From assembly GCA_018056585.1 (NCBI GenBank), contig JAGPFK010000059.1, positions 1 through 7,713 of the forward strand: DNA of 7,713 bases. Reading direction: 5' to 3'. Shown one piece after another: positions 5,488-7,713 of this stretch; positions within the stretch are counted from its first letter, which is position 1; each line of letters begins with the position of its first letter. Both the position numbers and the translations under genes were made by a program. The notes below the pieces were generated by a model, which made no database searches, was not told the DNA's origin, and saw only the letters and a program-made list of their open reading frames with translations. The stretch is from Clostridia bacterium. GTDB lineage: Bacteria; Bacillota; Clostridia; Saccharofermentanales; UBA5734.

Positions 5488-6744
5488 ATGAGCAATCTTC
5501 AAAACATTTTATATTTAAAAGATTTTTTTGGACACTCCAATCCAGCCGAACTGATTACAAAATTCGGAAGCCCGCTTTATGTTTATAACGAAGAGATCAT
5601 GCGTCAACGATGCAGGGAAATGAAGCATCTGGTTGATTATGAACATTTTACGGCCAATTATTCGATCAAAGCCAACACCAATCTTTCTTTGCTCAGAATC
5701 GCAAAAGACGAAGGGTTTTATGCCGATGCCATGTCACCCGGTGAGCTGAATGCATTGGAAAAAGCTGGGTTTTCGCCGGAACAAATCTTTTTTGTCCCCA
5801 ATAATGTTGGTGACGATGAATTGCTTTATGCCCAATCCCGGAACATTTGCACAAGTCTTGACTCGCTGGATCAGCTGGAACGCTTTGGCCGTCTGGCCGC
5901 GGGCAGTAAGGCGGCTATCCGCATCAATCCGGGACTGGGTACTGGACACCATGAAAAAGTCATTACGGCCGGTAAGATGACCAAGTTTGGAATCAGTGCC
6001 AATCAAATCAAGGAAGCGCAGTCGATTGCGTCCCGATATCAGATCAAGCTGATCGGCCTTAATCAGCACATCGGCTCACTTTTCATGGAGCCAGGCGTTT
6101 ATTTAGAGGCAGCCCGACAGTTATTTGATTTGGCAATGACCTTTCCAGATCTTGAGTTTATCGATTTAGGCGGCGGCTTTGGGATTCCTTACCATAAACT
6201 GAGTGGGGAAAGCCGCTTAGATCTGAATGCGCTGGGGCAAGGCTTATTGAACCTGATCCATGATTTTATTGCCCAATATGGCCGACCGGTCAAAATAAAA
6301 ATTGAGCCGGGCCGCTATATTGTTGCCGAATGTGGCATTCTATTGGGGACGGTTTATGCCAAAAAAGTGAATAACGGCGTTTTATATGCCGGGACGGATA
6401 TTGGATTTAATGTGTTGGCGCGTCCCATGCTATATGACGCATGGCATGACATCGTTGTCTATCGCGACGGTCAGTTGCTGCTTTGTGATCAGACTGAACC
6501 GGTTACCGTTGTTGGCAATATTTGTGAAAGCGGCGATATCATTGCAAAAGAACGGCCATTGCCTGCATTGAGACAGAATGATATTCTGGCCGTCCTGGAT
6601 GCAGGAGCGTATGGTTATGCCATGAGTTCTAATTACAATAGCCGGCTGAGGCCCGCTGAAGTTTTGATTCGAAAAAATCAGGAAGCCGTCCTGATCCGCC
6701 GCCGTGAAACTTTTGAAGATTTGACACGGACCTGCTTTGAATGA
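5488..6744 (+). CDS. lysA: Diaminopimelate decarboxylase
   Basis: A 418-residue PLP enzyme that decarboxylates meso-diaminopimelate to L-lysine, the last step of lysine synthesis, in the cytoplasm as a dimer. The N-terminal alanine-racemase-like barrel contains the Schiff-base lysine Lys61 in NYSIKAN, His194 in QHIGS, the phosphate-binding GGGFG (228-232) and EPGR (273-276). The C-terminal beta domain supplies CESGD with Cys346 and Glu347 and the DAGAYGYAMSSNYNSR segment with Tyr376. Length is typical and no key residue is missing. The stretch SLFMEPGVY after HIGS replaces the more usual HIGSQ continuation. The start is supported by AAAGGAGA at 5476-5483. It is the first gene of a two-gene unit with the dCMP deaminase and follows a near-consensus promoter. 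Confidence 0.96.
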   Translation: MSNLQNILYLKDFFGHSNPAELITKFGSPLYVYNEEIMRQRCREMKHLVDYEHFTANYSIKANTNLSLLRIAKDEGFYADAMSPGELNALEKAGFSPEQIFFVPNNVGDDELLYAQSRNICTSLDSLDQLERFGRLAAGSKAAIRINPGLGTGHHEKVITAGKMTKFGISANQIKEAQSIASRYQIKLIGLNQHIGSLFMEPGVYLEAARQLFDLAMTFPDLEFIDLGGGFGIPYHKLSGESRLDLNALGQGLLNLIHDFIAQYGRPVKIKIEPGRYIVAECGILLGTVYAKKVNNGVLYAGTDIGFNVLARPMLYDAWHDIVVYRDGQLLLCDQTEPVTVVGNICESGDIIAKERPLPALRQNDILAVLDAGAYGYAMSSNYNSRLRPAEVLIRKNQEAVLIRRRETFEDLTRTCFE

Positions 6745-6768
6745 ACATGTGAACGAGGAACTGAGACG

Positions 6769-7266
6769 ATGAGCAAAAGGAAAGATTATATCAGCTGGGA
6801 TGAATATTTTATGGGGATTGCTTTGCTTTCAGCATGCCGAAGCAAGGATCCCAATACGCAGGTCGGAGCCTGTATTGTCAACCGACAGCATAAAATTGTC
6901 TCAGTTGGCTATAATGGGATGCCAATCGGATGCAGCGATGATGTGTTTCCGTGGGATAGGGAAGGGGACCTGCTTGAAACAAAATATCCCTACGTCTGTC
7001 ATGCGGAACTGAATGCCATCCTGAATAATGTGGGCTTTAATCTGAGTGACTGTATCATTTACGTTCCGTTGTTTCCCTGCAATGAATGCAGCAAAGCGAT
7101 CATTCAGTCAGGTATACGAGAGGTTGTCTACCTTTCTGATAAATATGCTGAAACAGACAGTGTCAAAGCATCCAAGCGCATGTTTGATTACGTGGGCGTT
7201 CGATATAGGCTTCTGGAAACGGATCTGAAGGAATTAACGATCTCCTATCGGCCTGAAGACATCTGA
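6769..7266 (+). CDS. Deoxycytidylate (dCMP) deaminase
   Basis: A 165-residue zinc enzyme of the cytidine deaminase superfamily, converting dCMP to dUMP as precursor for thymidylate synthase. The catalytic site is complete: CHAELNAIL with His78 and the proton-shuttling Glu80, and PCNEC with Cys104 and Cys107. Upstream blocks SKDPNTQVGACIV (25-37) and GYNGMPIGCSDDVFPW (47-62) specify the dCMP subfamily rather than tRNA or cytidine deaminases. The wording of these blocks, together with KYPYVCHAELNAI, LFPCNEC and SDKY, is very close to vertebrate DCTD as I recall it. The start has GAGGAA at 6755-6760, eight bases upstream. It lies 24 bp after lysA and is closed by a terminator, so it is the last gene of the operon. 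Confidence 0.94.
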   Translation: MSKRKDYISWDEYFMGIALLSACRSKDPNTQVGACIVNRQHKIVSVGYNGMPIGCSDDVFPWDREGDLLETKYPYVCHAELNAILNNVGFNLSDCIIYVPLFPCNECSKAIIQSGIREVVYLSDKYAETDSVKASKRMFDYVGVRYRLLETDLKELTISYRPEDI

Positions 7267-7289
7267 CCCATAAACAACAGTGATTCCAG

Positions 7290-7312
7290 AGCACCCAGCC
7301 GGGTGCTTTTTT
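7290..7312 (+). terminator. Intrinsic terminator of the lysA-dCMP deaminase operon
   Basis: AGCACCC (7290-7296), loop AGCC, GGGTGCT (7301-7307), continuing into six T's (7307-7312). It is a canonical rho-independent terminator 23 bases after the stop codon. Confidence 0.95.
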
Positions 7313-7329
7313 GATGCGCAAACCGAGGC

Positions 7330-7358
7330 TTGACACGGAGCGAAATGGATGTTATATT
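7330..7358 (+). promoter_or_regulatory. Near-consensus promoter of the small membrane protein gene
   Basis: TTGACA (7330-7335) is a perfect -35, the spacer is 17 bp, and TATATT (7353-7358) is a five-of-six -10 preceded by TG at 7350-7351 (extended -10). The predicted start near 7365 gives a leader of about 40 nt. Confidence 0.88.
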
Positions 7359-7405
7359 GAAAACCGAACATATGTTTCACACCGCGTTATGAGGAGGACG
7401 ATCCG

Positions 7406-7525
7406 ATGCCAATGATTAATCTGTTGTTGTGGCTATCTCTGACTTTATTGGCTTTGCTGCTGGCGCTGTGGCTGGCTGTTGAGAAAAAGGATGAGGCCGA
7501 CATAGCTGAAAAAGGGAAAAAATAA
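7406..7525 (+). CDS. 39-aa single-pass membrane protein, unrecognised
   Basis: The product is 39 residues: a very hydrophobic, leucine-rich helix at about residues 4-24 (NLLLWLSLTLLALLLALWLA) and a short charged tail (VEKKDEADIAEKGKK). The topology suggests an N-terminus outside and a lysine/glutamate-rich tail in the cytoplasm. Evidence that it is a real gene is the combination of a near-consensus extended -10 promoter, a full GAGGAGG site (7391-7397) eight bases before the ATG, and its own 40-nt leader, isolated from upstream transcription by the terminator at 7290-7312. I do not recognise a family. Comparable small membrane proteins often bind and tune a larger membrane partner, and a type I toxin is an alternative, though the acidic-basic tail and lack of visible antisense RNA do not specially favour that. 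Function is unknown. Confidence 0.8.
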   Translation: MPMINLLLWLSLTLLALLLALWLAVEKKDEADIAEKGKK

Positions 7526-7526
7526 A

Positions 7527-7550
7527 AGAGCAGTCTGATGGGACTGTTCT
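7527..7550. terminator. Hairpin after the small membrane protein gene, possible terminator
   Basis: AGAGCAGTC (7527-7535) and GACTGTTCT (7542-7550) form a nine-position stem with one G-T pair and a six-base loop, starting right after the TAA of the 39-aa gene. On the + strand no T-tract follows closely; the nearest T-run is at 7571-7576. On the - strand the stem is followed by TTTTATTTTTT (complement of 7517-7527), so as an intrinsic terminator it fits leftward transcription better, although those A's are partly explained by lysine codons. Confidence 0.45.
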
Positions 7551-7607
7551 GTGGGCCAGGAGATTTGTTCTTTTTTCATCCTGAGTTGATTATCGGTTAC
7601 GACAGTC

Positions 7608-7713
7608 GTGTATAACATCGATATCGGCGGCGATGTGGAGGCACGTCTTAAAGATCTGCTGGCAGAAAAAGCCGGACAGATTGATATCGAGATTGTGCAG
7701 ATGTATGCCGGAT
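7608..7713 (+). CDS. Start of an unrecognised reading frame, cut by window end
   Basis: From a GTG at 7608 the frame is open to the window edge, giving about 35 residues that include VYNIDIGGDVEARLKDLL and IDIEIVQMYAG. The codons show a strong purine-first bias and the product has a balanced acidic, amphipathic composition, as expected for a real cytoplasmic protein. I do not recognise the family. The start is uncertain: the frame is open only back to 7590 (TGA at 7587-7589), no good ribosome-binding site precedes the GTG, and an alternative start or an upstream frameshift is possible. A TATAAC at 7611-7616 inside the frame is promoter-like but weak. Confidence 0.4.
   Translation, partial: MYNIDIGGDVEARLKDLLAEKAGQIDIEIVQMYAG

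Noticed and set aside
7538..7615. ATG frame of 25 codons within and after the hairpin
   Set aside because: It starts in the hairpin loop, lacks a ribosome-binding site and stops at TAA 7613-7615.
1..7713. CRISPR arrays, insertion sequences, tRNA or rRNA genes, prophage or defence modules
   Set aside because: No regularly spaced repeats, transposase or integrase motifs, tRNA-like structures or defence-gene motifs were seen on either strand.

Overview
The window reads as chromosomal DNA from a low-to-moderate-GC Bacillota (Firmicute), probably an anaerobe or microaerophile. The reasons are strong GGAGG-type Shine-Dalgarno sites, a YfhO-family membrane glycosyltransferase (a Bacillota hallmark), a superoxide reductase of the desulfoferrodoxin type (typical of anaerobes) and compact intergenic regions. 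The exact lineage cannot be fixed from this sequence. Every supported gene is on the + strand. I see no insertion sequence, prophage, CRISPR array, tRNA or rRNA.

Layout. (1) 2-289: C-terminal end of a zinc/manganese-type ABC transporter permease. Its stop codon runs into a repeated GATCATC/GATGATC dyad (288-330). (2) 388-1395: a two-gene unit of a small single-domain cupin and, 15 bp later, an SRAP (YedK/HMCES) protein that protects or crosslinks abasic DNA. (3) 1490-4213: a 907-aa YfhO-like polytopic protein with its own TATAAT-bearing upstream region, expected to act in cell-envelope (teichoic acid-type) glycosylation. (4) 4315-4701: desulfoferrodoxin as a single-gene unit, with an extended -10 promoter overlapped by a PerR-box-like dyad, a Shine-Dalgarno displayed in a hairpin loop, and a perfect 12-bp-stem terminator. 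(5) 4830-5342: an unassigned four-helix membrane protein whose start must lie downstream of that terminator. (6) 5488-7266: a near-consensus promoter, an 80-nt leader, then lysA (diaminopimelate decarboxylase) and a dCMP deaminase 24 bp later, closed by a canonical terminator. (7) 7330-7525: a near-consensus extended -10 promoter driving a 39-aa single-helix membrane protein. (8) 7526-7713: a hairpin and the beginning of an unrecognised reading frame cut by the window edge.

Most of the window is ordinary housekeeping: metal import, DNA lesion protection, envelope decoration, superoxide detoxification, lysine and dUMP supply. I did not find a convincing new multi-gene system. The items most worth following are the small membrane protein with a dedicated strong promoter, the regulatory architecture in front of desulfoferrodoxin, the repeated dyad after the ABC permease, and a dCMP deaminase that looks like the animal enzyme rather than the usual bacterial ComEB type.
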